Assembly (NCBI GenBank): GCA_023396225.1
Contig: JAEWWT010000014.1
Span: forward strand, 1-64,000
Direction of reading: 5' to 3'
Length of the DNA: 64,000 nt
Origin: Bacillota bacterium
GTDB lineage: Bacteria; Bacillota; Clostridia; Oscillospirales; Ruminococcaceae
Of the stretch, positions 7,201-16,077 are shown piece by piece (positions within the stretch are counted from its first letter, which is position 1; every line of letters starts with the position of its first letter). The position numbers were made by a program, and so were the translations under genes. The notes below the pieces were generated by a model. It did no database searches. It worked only from the letters and a program-made list of their open reading frames with translations, and was not told the DNA's origin.

Positions 7201-8472
7201 CTATTTTTTTGTAGAAACTTTATCCTTTATGATTTTTGGAGACTCATTTTCAGTTATACATTTTTCGCTAATTATAACCTTTTCTATTTCTCCGTCGGAT
7301 GGTGCCTCATACATTGTATTCATTAATACACCTTCAACAATTGAACGTAATCCTCTTGCACCTGTTTTCTGAACAATCGCTTTCTTGGCAATTGCTTTCA
7401 ACGCACCATCTTCAAATTCTAGTTCAATGTTATCAAGTTTAAACAACTTTTCAAATTGTTTAATCAATGCATTTTTAGGTTCACAAATTATTTTAATTAA
7501 TGCATCCTCATCAAGTTCATCAAGTACAGTAATTATAGGCAAACGGCCAACAAGCTCCGGAACCATTCCAAACTTGACAAGATCCTGAGGGACTACACTC
7601 TTGAATATGTTAGATTCTTTTTCAGACTTTGATTTAATATCAGCGCCAAAGCCAAGTGCAGATGATTCTGTTCTTTTCTGAATAATTTTTTCAAGACCAT
7701 CAAAAGCTCCGCCGCAGATAAACAGAATGTTTTTAGTATCGATATGAATAAACTCCTGGTTTGGATGCTTACGTCCGCCCTGAGGAGGTACATTGGATAC
7801 AGTTCCTTCAATAATTTTTAATAATGCCTGCTGAACGCCTTCTCCACTTACATCCCTGGTAATAGATGTATTTTCAGATTTTCTGGCAATCTTATCTATC
7901 TCATCGATATATATGATCCCTCTCTGAGCAGCTTCAACATCATAATCAGCAGCCTGTATTAACCTTAACAAAACATTTTCAACGTCATCGCCTACATACC
8001 CTGCTTCTGTTAATGTAGTTGCATCAGCAATTGCAAAAGGTACATCAAGAATTTTAGCAAGAGTCTGTGCAATGAGTGTTTTACCAACACCCGTCGGACC
8101 AAGTAATATTACATTACTTTTCTGAATTTCAACATCATTTGCAGTGTCAGATAAAATTCTTTTATAATGATTATATACTGATACAGATAATGCTATCTTA
8201 GCGCTATCCTGACCTACAACATAATCATCAAGGAATTTCTTTATTTCCATTGGCTTAATATGTTTTGAAGTAAGAGTATCTGGTTTTGTTTTATTCTTTT
8301 TAAATTGAGCATTTGCGCTTGCTAAAGGATCAGCTCCGACAAGCATTTCATAACAATATATTACGCATTCATCGCATATATTTGTTGTTCCTGCTGAAAA
8401 CATATTCTGCACTTTATTTTCAGGTTTTCCGCAAAAACTACATCTTCTTATAGTTCTTTCGTTATTTGCCAT
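7201..8472 (-). CDS. clpX: ATP-dependent Clp protease ATP-binding subunit ClpX
   Basis: A 423-residue AAA+ unfoldase. The N-terminal zinc-binding domain has Cys 11, 14, 33 and 36. Walker A GPTGVGKT is at 125-132, Walker B IIYIDEIDKIA near 185, and the C-terminal D2 small domain is present. It unfolds tagged proteins and passes them to ClpP, which is encoded 17 bp upstream. Length is normal. Confidence 0.98.
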   Translation of the reverse strand: MANNERTIRRCSFCGKPENKVQNMFSAGTTNICDECVIYCYEMLVGADPLASANAQFKKNKTKPDTLTSKHIKPMEIKKFLDDYVVGQDSAKIALSVSVYNHYKRILSDTANDVEIQKSNVILLGPTGVGKTLIAQTLAKILDVPFAIADATTLTEAGYVGDDVENVLLRLIQAADYDVEAAQRGIIYIDEIDKIARKSENTSITRDVSGEGVQQALLKIIEGTVSNVPPQGGRKHPNQEFIHIDTKNILFICGGAFDGLEKIIQKRTESSALGFGADIKSKSEKESNIFKSVVPQDLVKFGMVPELVGRLPIITVLDELDEDALIKIICEPKNALIKQFEKLFKLDNIELEFEDGALKAIAKKAIVQKTGARGLRSIVEGVLMNTMYEAPSDGEIEKVIISEKCITENESPKIIKDKVSTKK

Positions 8473-8489
8473 TAGCTTATCCTCAAATT

Positions 8490-9077
8490 CTATCTTTTAT
8501 TTATCACCTTATCAATAAGACCGTACTCTGCAGCCTCAGCAGCTGTCATAAAGTTATCACGATCTGTATCCTTTTCAATTATCTCAACTGATTTTCCGGT
8601 ATTTTCAGATAATATTCTATTCAAATGCTCTTTGGTTCTTACAAGATGATCGGCTCTGATTTTAATATCAGTGCACTGACCAGATAATCCACCTGCAATA
8701 AGAGGCTGATGAATCATGATTTCTGCATTTGGAAGAGCAAAACGCTTTCCTTTGGCGCCTGAAGATAAAAGGAATGAACCCATGGATGCAGCCATACCTA
8801 TACATATGGTAGACACATCACACTTAATGTACTGCATTGTATCATATATAGCCATACCTGCAGTAACAGATCCTCCCGGACTATTAATATAAAGGCTGAT
8901 GTCTTTTTCTGGATCCTGACTTTCAAGATAAAGCAGCTGTGCAACAACAAGACTTGCAGTAGCGTCAGTTACTTCTTCGCATAACATTATTATTCTGTCA
9001 TTTAATAGACGAGAAAAAATATCATACGAACGTTCTCCTCTGCTTGTTTGTTCAACTACATATGGTACCAAACTCAT
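8490..9077 (-). CDS. clpP: ATP-dependent Clp protease proteolytic subunit ClpP
   Basis: A 195-residue serine protease. The triad is visible as Ser98 (GMAASMGS), His123 (MIHQP) and Asp172. I chose ATG 9077 (MSLVPYVVEQ, the standard ClpP beginning) with AGAGG just upstream; the frame to 9119 adds 14 residues outside the family length and runs into a structured leader. It forms the tetradecameric chamber that works with ClpX. The gene order tig-clpP-clpX is conserved in bacteria. Confidence 0.97.
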   Translation of the reverse strand: MSLVPYVVEQTSRGERSYDIFSRLLNDRIIMLCEEVTDATASLVVAQLLYLESQDPEKDISLYINSPGGSVTAGMAIYDTMQYIKCDVSTICIGMAASMGSFLLSSGAKGKRFALPNAEIMIHQPLIAGGLSGQCTDIKIRADHLVRTKEHLNRILSENTGKSVEIIEKDTDRDNFMTAAEAAEYGLIDKVINKR

Positions 9078-9091
9078 AATAGCCTCTTTCC

Positions 9092-9146
9092 CCGCAGAAA
9101 GTAAAATATATACATACAAACCATCATTCTGCGGAAAGATGGTTTG
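9092..9146 (-). promoter_or_regulatory. structured tig-clpP intergenic leader, possible pseudoknot
   Basis: A 9-bp hairpin (minus strand of 9138-9146 with 9117-9125, CAAACCATC/GATGGTTTG) encloses a loop containing CCGCAGAA. That loop is perfectly complementary (8 bp) to TTCTGCGG (minus strand of 9092-9099), which sits right before the clpP ribosome site. The A-B-A'-B' order permits an H-type pseudoknot. Confidence 0.5.
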
Positions 9147-9166
9147 TATAAATATAGATAATAAAG

Positions 9167-10450
9167 TTAACCGTTTATCTTTGCGTTTTCCTTTACAAGC
9201 TTGGAAGCTTCTGAAACCTTGAGATCATCTCTTACATTTTCAGGGTGAACATAAGTCTTAACCTGATCTGCTGTAATCTTATACATTTCAGCAATTCTGT
9301 TAATTTCTTCATCAACCTTTTCATCAGAAATAACAATACCTTCAAGTTCAGCAATCTTTTCAAGAGCAAGTCTTAACTTAACCTGCATCTTAGCCTGATC
9401 TTCAAAAGTCTTTCTGAAAGAATCCTTTTCCATTCCTGTGTATGCAAGATATGTTTCAAGGTTCAATCCCTGCTGAGAAAGTCTCATTTCAAAATCTCTC
9501 ACCATTTCGTCAACCTTTGACTCAAACATAACTTCAGGAATTTCAGCAGTCATTTTTTCAACTACTTTTTCAAAAATCTTGTTATCTGCTTCAACATCAG
9601 CAGACTTAACAGCATTTTCTTCAAGCTTCTTCTTGATATCAGCCTTTAATTCATCAACTGTATCAAATTCTGTTGCATCCTTAACAAAATCATCGTCAAG
9701 ATCAGGAAGTTCAGTAGACTTAATTTCATTAAGCTTAATCTTGAATTCAACAGGCTTGCCAGCAAGTTCTTCCATCTGATAGTTTTCAGGGAAAGTAACG
9801 TTGATAGTAAATTCATCACCTGTATTCTTTCCTACAACCTGATCTTCAAAACCAGGAATAAACTGACCAGAACCTAACTTAAGATCAAATCCATTTTCCT
9901 TGCCACCGTCAAAAGGCACTCCATCCTTGAAGCCTTCAAAATCAATATTAGCAGTATCGCCAAGCTGTGCAGCTCTGTCTTCAACAGCAATTATTCTGCC
10001 ATTTCTCTGTCTCATGCTGTCAATTTGCTTGTCAACGTCTTCATCACTAATATTCTTGACAGCTTTTTCTATTTCTATTCCCTTATAATCGCTAATTTCA
10101 ACTTCAGGCTTTACAAAAGCAGTAACTTTATATACTACGCCATCTTCCTTGCTTACAGATTCAACATTGATCTCTGGCTGAGAAACAATAAAGAGACCTG
10201 ATTCATCAATTGACGGAGCAACTAATTCAGGAATAAGCTGATTTACAGCATCTTCATAAAAAGCAGCTTCTCCGTAAAGCTTTTCAACCATTTTTCTTGG
10301 GGCTTTACCCTTTCTGAATCCCTGAATTGCAATGTTTTTCTTTGCTTTCTGATATGCCTTTTCTACGGCATTTTCAAATTCAGCTGCATCTGCAGACACA
10401 GTAAACTCATACTTATTTGTTTCAATTTTATTTGTTGATACTAAACCCAT
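9167..10450 (-). CDS. tig: trigger factor, peptidyl-prolyl isomerase chaperone
   Basis: A 427-residue ribosome-bound chaperone. The N-terminal ribosome-binding domain holds the signature GFRKGKAPRKM (about residues 43-53), followed by the FKBP-type PPIase domain (GDTANIDFEGFKDGVPFDGG near 160) and the C-terminal helical arms. ATG 10450 follows GGAGGACG at good spacing; upstream codons to 10504 are not conserved in the family. An extended -10 (TATAAT, minus strand of 10488-10493) lies 40 bp upstream. It heads tig-clpP-clpX. Confidence 0.97.
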   Translation of the reverse strand: MGLVSTNKIETNKYEFTVSADAAEFENAVEKAYQKAKKNIAIQGFRKGKAPRKMVEKLYGEAAFYEDAVNQLIPELVAPSIDESGLFIVSQPEINVESVSKEDGVVYKVTAFVKPEVEISDYKGIEIEKAVKNISDEDVDKQIDSMRQRNGRIIAVEDRAAQLGDTANIDFEGFKDGVPFDGGKENGFDLKLGSGQFIPGFEDQVVGKNTGDEFTINVTFPENYQMEELAGKPVEFKIKLNEIKSTELPDLDDDFVKDATEFDTVDELKADIKKKLEENAVKSADVEADNKIFEKVVEKMTAEIPEVMFESKVDEMVRDFEMRLSQQGLNLETYLAYTGMEKDSFRKTFEDQAKMQVKLRLALEKIAELEGIVISDEKVDEEINRIAEMYKITADQVKTYVHPENVRDDLKVSEASKLVKENAKING

Positions 10451-10549
10451 TTTATCGTCCTCCATTAATATAACAGCATATAAAAAGATTATATCACATT
10501 TCATTTTTTTATGCTATATGATGAATACTATTTCCACAGAATTAACAAT

Positions 10550-11236
10550 TTACTTAATTAAAACAGGATTAAATTGTATATAATCACTAGAAACTAAACT
10601 ATATTTAATTCCATCTCTTTCACCATTAACAGCATAATTGCATGATTTTCCGTGGATGTGCCCATAATAACACTCTTTTATATTATATTTAAACAGAACA
10701 TCTAGAATATCATAATTGCAGTCATTTGCATATACAGGCGGATAATGAAGAAATACAATCGGTATAAGCCCTTCCTTAATTGCCGATTGAATTGAAAGTT
10801 CCAGGCGGATTGCCTCTCTTGCCAGAACCTTTGCATCAGCAGCTACACCGTTTTCATTGATCCATCCTCTTGAGCCACAAATACCATACTCATTATATTT
10901 AAAATGATTATTATGAAGTATTTTTATGGTATTAAAATTATTTTCAATAAGGAAATTATTCATTTTAGACATTGTAGTCCACCAGTAGTCATGATTTCCC
11001 TTGAGAATAATCTTGTTTCCATTCAATTTATTTAAAAAATCAAAATCAGGTTTTGCTTGTTCAAAATTCATTGCCCAGGATAAATCTCCCGGTAAAACAA
11101 CAATATCTTCTTCTTTTACAACACCATTCCAGTTACTAAGAAGTCTCTCTTCATATTTGTCCCAGCCTTGAAAAATATTCATAGGCTTATCTGTGCCAAA
11201 GGAAAGATGAAGATCTGCAATAGCATAAAGTGACAT
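10550..11236 (-). CDS. metallophosphoesterase (calcineurin-like)
   Basis: A 228-residue protein with all blocks of the calcineurin-like fold: ADLHLSFG at the N-terminus, GDLSWAM near 55, KGNHDYWW near 80, FLHYPP near 165 and GHIHG near 195. The metal ligands are intact, so it should be active; the substrate is unknown. ATG 11236 is preceded by GGAATGGAG; an in-frame ATG at 11248 is less likely. It stands alone between tig and a repeat-bearing spacer. Confidence 0.88.
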   Translation of the reverse strand: MSLYAIADLHLSFGTDKPMNIFQGWDKYEERLLSNWNGVVKEEDIVVLPGDLSWAMNFEQAKPDFDFLNKLNGNKIILKGNHDYWWTTMSKMNNFLIENNFNTIKILHNNHFKYNEYGICGSRGWINENGVAADAKVLAREAIRLELSIQSAIKEGLIPIVFLHYPPVYANDCNYDILDVLFKYNIKECYYGHIHGKSCNYAVNGERDGIKYSLVSSDYIQFNPVLIK

Positions 11237-11300
11237 ATTAATCTCCATTCCTTTTTGCTATATATTTCGGTCTTGAACCTAAACTAAGTTCAGCTAAGAA

Positions 11301-11366
11301 AAATTTCTACTCTTGTATTTGCAGAGAGAAATAAATAGCTGCGTAAAAAGTATTTTTAACGCTATC
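11301..11366. repeat. interspersed two-hairpin element, copy 1
   Basis: A 66-nt element shared with 20704-20769, recognisable by AAATTTCT, GTATTT, GCAGA, AAATAGC and AAAAGTATTTT in the same order. The second half folds as GCGT-AAAAA/TTTTT-ACGC with loop GTA and one bulged A. The spacer holds no other gene. Confidence 0.6.
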
Positions 11367-11389
11367 ACCTGCAAAAGAATAATAAAACT

Positions 11390-11422
11390 ATGCGCCTGCT
11401 TAAATATTCAAAACAGGCGCAT
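11390..11422 (-). terminator. terminator after thrC
   Basis: A perfect 9-bp stem ATGCGCCTG/CAGGCGCAT is followed on the minus strand by AGTTTTATTATT, 7 bp after the thrC stop. Confidence 0.8.
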
Positions 11423-11428
11423 ACAAAC

Positions 11429-12922
11429 TTATAAGCCTAACTGTTTAAGAACATAATCCTTTTGTTCTTCCTTTGATATTACATCTTTATACTTAACAAG
11501 CTTTGTTTTAAGAGCAGCAAGTGATTCTGGTATTTCATATCCTGACAATTCATTCAGATGGTCAACCATTGCAAACTCATCAAGAGTTGATGTCTTTCCA
11601 TCAATTGCTTCGAGGACACTCGCACTGAATTTATAAGGGCTTGCTGTAGAAACAATTACAGTCTTTGTCTTATCCCCAGTTTTAGCTTTATATTCTTCAT
11701 ATACCTTAACTGCTACAGCTGAGTGTGTATCAAGTGTATATGAATACTTATCATAAATACTCTTAATTGTTGCCTTAGTTTCTGCATCATCACAGAAACC
11801 GCCAATAAAGTCTGCCTGAAGCTTTTCCTTAACATTAGCTGTAACTTCATAATTACCTGTCTTTGCAAGAGAAGCAAACCATTCTTTTATCTGTGCATCA
11901 TCTTCACCACAAAGAAGATAAAGTAATCTTTCTAAGTTGCTTGAAATAAGAATATCCATGGATGGTGATATAGTTGTAAAAAATTCTCTGTTTCTGTCAT
12001 AAATACCTGTATTGATGAAATCAGTGAGTACCCTATTTGTATTTGAAGCACAGATAAGCTTATTAACAGGAATACCCATGTTCTTTGCATAGTAAGCTGC
12101 AAGGATATTACCAAAGTTTCCGGTAGGAACAACAATGTTAATCTTATCACCAAGCTTGATTTCCTCGTCCTTAACAAGTGATGCATAAACTGAAATGTAG
12201 TAAATTATCTGAGGAGCAAGTCTTCCCCAGTTGATTGAATTCGCACTTGAGAACATCATCGAATTCTTTTCAAGCTTTTCCTTGATTTCATTGTTTGTGA
12301 AGATGTACTTAACGCCATTCTGGCAATCATCAAAGTTACCCTTGATTGCACAAACAGCAACGTTATCACCATCCTGTGTTGTCATCTGACGTTTCTGCAT
12401 TGGGCTTACTCCGTCTTCAGGATAGAATACCATAATCTGAGTACCTTCAACATTAGCGAAACCTTCAAGAGCAGCCTTGCCTGTATCTCCCGATGTTGCA
12501 ACAAGAATAACTATCTTCTTGTTAATATTGATTTTTTTTGCACTTGTAGTCAAGAGGTATGGTAAAATCTGAAGAGCCATATCCTTAAAAGCGCATGTTG
12601 GACCATGCCACAGTTCAAGAATATAAGTTCCATCAAACAAATGTGATATTTCAGCTATATTATCGGTAGAAAAATTCTTATCATTATAAGCATTATCTGT
12701 ACAATATCTTATTTCTGCATCTGTAAAGTCAGTAAGATATTTTGCAAAAATATATGCTGCTCTTTCAGAATAAGACATATCACCAAGCTTCGCAACTTCA
12801 TCTAAAGTAATTTCAGGTATTTCAGAAGGTACAAATAATCCTCCATCAACAGAAATACCCTGCACAATTGCCTCTGCAGATGACATTTTTACGTTGCTGT
12901 CCCTAGTGCTCTTATAATACAT
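11429..12922 (-). CDS. thrC: threonine synthase
   Basis: A 497-residue PLP enzyme that converts O-phosphohomoserine to threonine. The PLP lysine lies in HGPTCAFKDMALQ (about residue 110), and the phosphate-binding stretch VATSGDTGKAA near 145 is intact. It belongs to the long E. coli/yeast-type class. ATG 12922 (MYYKSTRDSN) has AAGGA nine bases upstream; the ORF could also begin at 12931. It is the last gene of the rplS-lepB-rbgA-rnhB-yraN-thrC run. Confidence 0.96.
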   Translation of the reverse strand: MYYKSTRDSNVKMSSAEAIVQGISVDGGLFVPSEIPEITLDEVAKLGDMSYSERAAYIFAKYLTDFTDAEIRYCTDNAYNDKNFSTDNIAEISHLFDGTYILELWHGPTCAFKDMALQILPYLLTTSAKKININKKIVILVATSGDTGKAALEGFANVEGTQIMVFYPEDGVSPMQKRQMTTQDGDNVAVCAIKGNFDDCQNGVKYIFTNNEIKEKLEKNSMMFSSANSINWGRLAPQIIYYISVYASLVKDEEIKLGDKINIVVPTGNFGNILAAYYAKNMGIPVNKLICASNTNRVLTDFINTGIYDRNREFFTTISPSMDILISSNLERLLYLLCGEDDAQIKEWFASLAKTGNYEVTANVKEKLQADFIGGFCDDAETKATIKSIYDKYSYTLDTHSAVAVKVYEEYKAKTGDKTKTVIVSTASPYKFSASVLEAIDGKTSTLDEFAMVDHLNELSGYEIPESLAALKTKLVKYKDVISKEEQKDYVLKQLGL

Positions 12923-12935
12923 TACTATCATTCCT

Positions 12936-13313
12936 TTACATAATTATATTTAATCCTGTAGAATCAAATGCATTCTCTATATAATTAAAATCAACAACCT
13001 TATTATTTTCAAGCACCACGCTTGCAACATCAAATCTCGGTTGAAAATCATTCGGATTTCTGTACGAATATTCAATTGCTGTTTTAACTATAAGCTTCTT
13101 TTTTACTTTTGTTATTGCTTCAAATCCACTTGACATTGAATCCGGATTACGTGTCTTAACCTCTACAAAAGCAATAATATCATCTATCTGAGCAATTATA
13201 TCAATTTCGCCGCCCTTAATACAATAATTGCGGCATAGAATTCTATATCCTTTTTTCTCAAGATAAAGGGTTACTATCTTCTCTCCAAGATAGCCCAATT
13301 CTTTACTGGTCAT
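12936..13313 (-). CDS. YraN family (UPF0102) endonuclease-like protein
   Basis: A 125-residue protein with the restriction-endonuclease-like core of UPF0102: GEIDIIAQIDDIIAFVEVKTR near residues 37-57, where E, D and ExK resemble a PD-(D/E)XK site. Its biological role is unsettled. I chose ATG 13313 (MTSKELGYLGEK), which overlaps the rnhB stop by 11 bp; the longer frame to 13445 lies inside rnhB. The neighbour pair rnhB-yraN is common in bacteria. Confidence 0.9.
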   Translation of the reverse strand: MTSKELGYLGEKIVTLYLEKKGYRILCRNYCIKGGEIDIIAQIDDIIAFVEVKTRNPDSMSSGFEAITKVKKKLIVKTAIEYSYRNPNDFQPRFDVASVVLENNKVVDFNYIENAFDSTGLNIIM

Positions 13314-13908
13314 GTTCATAAAACTTCTTAAGAAATGACATTCTGTGTATTGGAGATGGTCCATATTCAGAAATAGTTTCATAATGTAGCTTAGTTCCAT
13401 ATCCCTTATGCTTTTCAAACTGGTATTGAGGATATTCCAAAGCAATTTTCTCCATATACCTATCCCTGCTTACCTTGGCAAGAATTGATGCTGCAGCTAT
13501 AGATGCAGATGTACCGTCACCTTTAATTATGGTTTCTGTCTTAAAATTTAGACCAGGATCCCTGTTTCCATCAACAAGTGCAATATCAACATTTATTGAT
13601 AATCCTTCAACGGCTCTTCTCATAGCAAGAAAAGTTGCCTGAAGAATATTATATTTTTCTATTTCTTCAACGGTAGCAGTAGCAACACAATATGACACTG
13701 CATTTTGAATTACAATGTCATAAAGATAATTACGTTTCTTTTCACTTAACTTTTTACTGTCGTTAAGAAATTCTATATCTGCGTCCGGTTTCAGTATAAC
13801 TGCAGCCGCATATACATCACCAGCAAGGGGACCTCTGCCAGCTTCATCAACTCCGCAGAAAACAGAATAATTCTTTCTGATTTCATTGTCGTACTCAAAC
13901 AATGTCAT
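13303..13908 (-). CDS. rnhB: ribonuclease HII
   Basis: A 201-residue RNase HII. CGVDEAGRGPLAG carries catalytic Asp21 and Glu22, NDSKKLSEKKR follows near 60, and a further Asp lies in ALVDGNRD near 115. It removes RNA from DNA-RNA hybrids and misincorporated ribonucleotides. It sits 5 bp downstream of rbgA and overlaps yraN, so the three genes are probably translated together. Confidence 0.97.
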   Translation of the reverse strand: MTLFEYDNEIRKNYSVFCGVDEAGRGPLAGDVYAAAVILKPDADIEFLNDSKKLSEKKRNYLYDIVIQNAVSYCVATATVEEIEKYNILQATFLAMRRAVEGLSINVDIALVDGNRDPGLNFKTETIIKGDGTSASIAAASILAKVSRDRYMEKIALEYPQYQFEKHKGYGTKLHYETISEYGPSPIHRMSFLKKFYEHDQ

Positions 13909-13913
13909 AACAG

Positions 13914-14780
13914 TTATTCTCCATCAGGAAGCTCAAGAGTAATTCTTCCGAGCTTACCACTTCTATATTCATCCAACACTGTTATAGCAGCTCTTTCAGT
14001 ATTCACTTCACCACCTGAAATGAGCATACCGCGACTTTTCCCTACTTTTATTAAAAGCTCATAGCCTTCATCGCTGTCATCAACAGTTATATTATATCTG
14101 GATAACAAATCCTGTCTGAATTTATTGCTAAGCATAAACAGTAATCTGCATGCCAAAGCTTCTGTATCTACAACATCGTCTTTGACAGCTCCTGTAAATG
14201 CAAGCTTTTCTCCGACAGACATATCATCAAATTTTGGCCACAATACTCCCGGCATATCAAGTAGCTCAACATCATTTTCAAGCTTAATCCATTGCTTGTC
14301 CCTTGTAACTCCAGGACGGTCCTCAACCTTTGCTTTTTTCTGCTTTGCAAGTCTATTTATAAAAGTTGATTTACCTACATTTGGTATTCCTACAACCATA
14401 AGATGAAGTATTCTGCCCTTCATTCCTTTTGCTTCAAATTTCTCAATCAATTCATGAAGAACATCTTTGACAATAGGTACAAATTTATTCAATCCACGAC
14501 CACTTTTGCAATCGGTTGGAATAGCAATAATTCCTAGTTTTTTGTAATAACTTATCCATTTCTGAGTAGCAGTTTCATCAGCTGCATCACACTTATTTAA
14601 AATCACAACTCTAGGTTTTCCTTCAATCAAGCTGTTAAGATCAGGATTTCTGCTTGAAACAGGAATTCTTGCATCTATAATTTCAACAACAGCATCAACT
14701 AAAGGCAAAGAGGCTTTAATCATTCTCTTTGTTTTGGTCATATGACCAGGAAACCATTGAATTGATGGTATTTCCGTCAT
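13914..14780 (-). CDS. rbgA: ribosome biogenesis GTPase YlqF/RbgA
   Basis: A 288-residue circularly permuted GTPase. The G4 motif NKCD (about 58) comes before G1 GIPNVGKST (near 130) and G3 DMPGV, which is diagnostic for this class. The N-terminus IQWFPGHMTKT is the RbgA/YlqF signature. It is needed for late 50S assembly in Bacillus. It lies between lepB and rnhB, an arrangement conserved in Firmicutes. Confidence 0.95.
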   Translation of the reverse strand: MTEIPSIQWFPGHMTKTKRMIKASLPLVDAVVEIIDARIPVSSRNPDLNSLIEGKPRVVILNKCDAADETATQKWISYYKKLGIIAIPTDCKSGRGLNKFVPIVKDVLHELIEKFEAKGMKGRILHLMVVGIPNVGKSTFINRLAKQKKAKVEDRPGVTRDKQWIKLENDVELLDMPGVLWPKFDDMSVGEKLAFTGAVKDDVVDTEALACRLLFMLSNKFRQDLLSRYNITVDDSDEGYELLIKVGKSRGMLISGGEVNTERAAITVLDEYRSGKLGRITLELPDGE

Positions 14781-14807
14781 GAAAGACCTCCATTTAACAA
14801 TTTTTAT

Positions 14808-15383
14808 TTATTCAAAAGTATTAACTCTGTCAAACGGGAAAAATCTGAAAAATACCTTTCCAACAACATCGTCAACAGGAACAAAGCCAACTAAACCACT
14901 TCTGCTGTCAGTTGAATTCATTCTGTTATCACCCATAACAAAGACACATCCATCAGGAACAGTAACAGGATACTGATGTCCGCCTTCATCTCTCTGAGTA
15001 AGGTTATTAATATAATTTTCTTCAAGAGCAACTCCGTCGACTTTTACTTCACCTGTTTCAAAATTAATATCAACAGTCTGTCCTTCAACGGCAATTACTC
15101 TCTTAACAATATATTTTTCCAGACCTTCACTGTCTACAATTACTATATCATTTGCTTTAGGTGTATAAAACAAATATGACACCATCAGCTTATCCTTATT
15201 TTCAAGCGTAGGAAGCATAGAATCTCCGTCTACATAAGCTATCCTTAAAATAAATGTAAAAAACAATATTACAACAAAAAAGGAAAATACAATAGACTCA
15301 ATCCAACTTAGAAACTCCTCACTAGCAGAAGAATGCTTCTTATTATCTTCAAGTGCTTCATAATTTAATTCATATTTTGCCAT
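14808..15383 (-). CDS. lepB: signal peptidase I
   Basis: A 191-residue type I signal peptidase. One N-terminal membrane segment (about residues 29-48) is followed by catalytic Ser55 in DGDSMLPTL and the general base Lys94 in YIVKRVIAVEGQ. The MGDNRMNSTDSR box is intact. The active site faces the outside of the membrane and removes Sec signal peptides. The short Gram-positive form has one anchor. It follows rplS after a hairpin. Confidence 0.96.
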   Translation of the reverse strand: MAKYELNYEALEDNKKHSSASEEFLSWIESIVFSFFVVILFFTFILRIAYVDGDSMLPTLENKDKLMVSYLFYTPKANDIVIVDSEGLEKYIVKRVIAVEGQTVDINFETGEVKVDGVALEENYINNLTQRDEGGHQYPVTVPDGCVFVMGDNRMNSTDSRSGLVGFVPVDDVVGKVFFRFFPFDRVNTFE

Positions 15384-15427
15384 TTTAATACTTCCCTTCT
15401 GAAATAATTAAATGATTGCAAAATAGC

Positions 15428-15451
15428 AAAAAAGGGACTGTACGTCCCTTT
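15428..15451 (-). terminator. hairpin between rplS and lepB
   Basis: The minus strand reads AAAGGGAC, a five-base loop, GTCCCTTT and then more T, a compact intrinsic terminator. It is probably partial, giving more L19 than LepB mRNA. Confidence 0.75.
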
Positions 15452-15460
15452 ACGCTCAAA

Positions 15461-15805
15461 CTAACGAATTTGTTGTTTAACCTTTGCAGCCTTACCAACT
15501 CTATCGCGGAGGTAGTAGAGCTTACTGCGGCGAACCTTACCATGTCTGATAACTTCAACCTTATCAACAACAGGTGAATGAATTGGGAATACTCTTTCAA
15601 TTCCGCAACCGTGTGCAACACGTCTTACAGTAAATGTTTCGTTAATTCCACCGTGTTTCTTAGCAATAACAGTACCTTCAAACATCTGAATTCTGTACTT
15701 ATCGCCTTCCTTGATCTTTACGTGTACTTTAACGGTATCACCGATTTCAAGTACAGGTGCTTCGCTCTTTAAGCTGCTATCGCTTATAAGCTTTAATGCA
15801 TCCAT
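15461..15805 (-). CDS. rplS: 50S ribosomal protein L19
   Basis: A 114-residue L19 with the usual blocks GDTVKVHVKIKEG, FEGTVIAKKHGG, TVRRVAHGCGIERVFPIHSP and RRSKLYYLRDRVGKAAK. ATG 15805 (MDALKLISD) follows GGAGG by 7 bases; the longer frame to 15877 reads through the leader. It contacts the 30S-50S interface. It is the first gene of its operon and has a structured leader. Confidence 0.98.
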   Translation of the reverse strand: MDALKLISDSSLKSEAPVLEIGDTVKVHVKIKEGDKYRIQMFEGTVIAKKHGGINETFTVRRVAHGCGIERVFPIHSPVVDKVEVIRHGKVRRSKLYYLRDRVGKAAKVKQQIR

Positions 15806-15839
15806 GTTTTTTCCTCCTGATTTTAAGACATTCATAGCC

Positions 15840-15957
15840 CTGTTTAACTGATTCATCAATAACAGAATCAAGAGCAAGAGGACTGTCCTTTTAATGCGCT
15901 ACAAAGTAGCAAGCATTAATCTCGCCTGCATAAAGCATGCGGATTTTTAAATGCTAT
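15840..15957 (-). promoter_or_regulatory. structured 5' leader of rplS
   Basis: The mRNA leader between the promoter and rplS carries a strong hairpin: TAATGC/GCATTA enclosing GCTAC/GTAGC (15892-15918), preceded by a GCATGC-type stem near 15930-15950. Ribosomal-protein leaders of this kind often bind the encoded protein; an L19 leader is known in Firmicutes. The match to that family is not verified. Confidence 0.5.
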
Positions 15958-15960
15958 ATA

Positions 15961-15989
15961 ATTTTATCACACCATTAATAAAAAATCAA
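15961..15989 (-). promoter_or_regulatory. promoter of the rplS operon
   Basis: TTGATT (minus strand of 15984-15989) and TAAAAT (minus strand of 15961-15966) are separated by 17 bp with TG upstream of the -10. Confidence 0.65.
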
Positions 15990-16077
15990 GTGCTTTTAAA
16001 TTTTATTTTTTATTATCTCATAATTTAAGATAATTTACAATAAATATGAATTTCCAGCTATCATTTTGCTATAAATA

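Noticed and set aside
12936..13445. A 169-residue version of the YraN protein
   Set aside because: The first 44 codons lie within rnhB and are not typical of the family; the start at 13313 fits the usual length.
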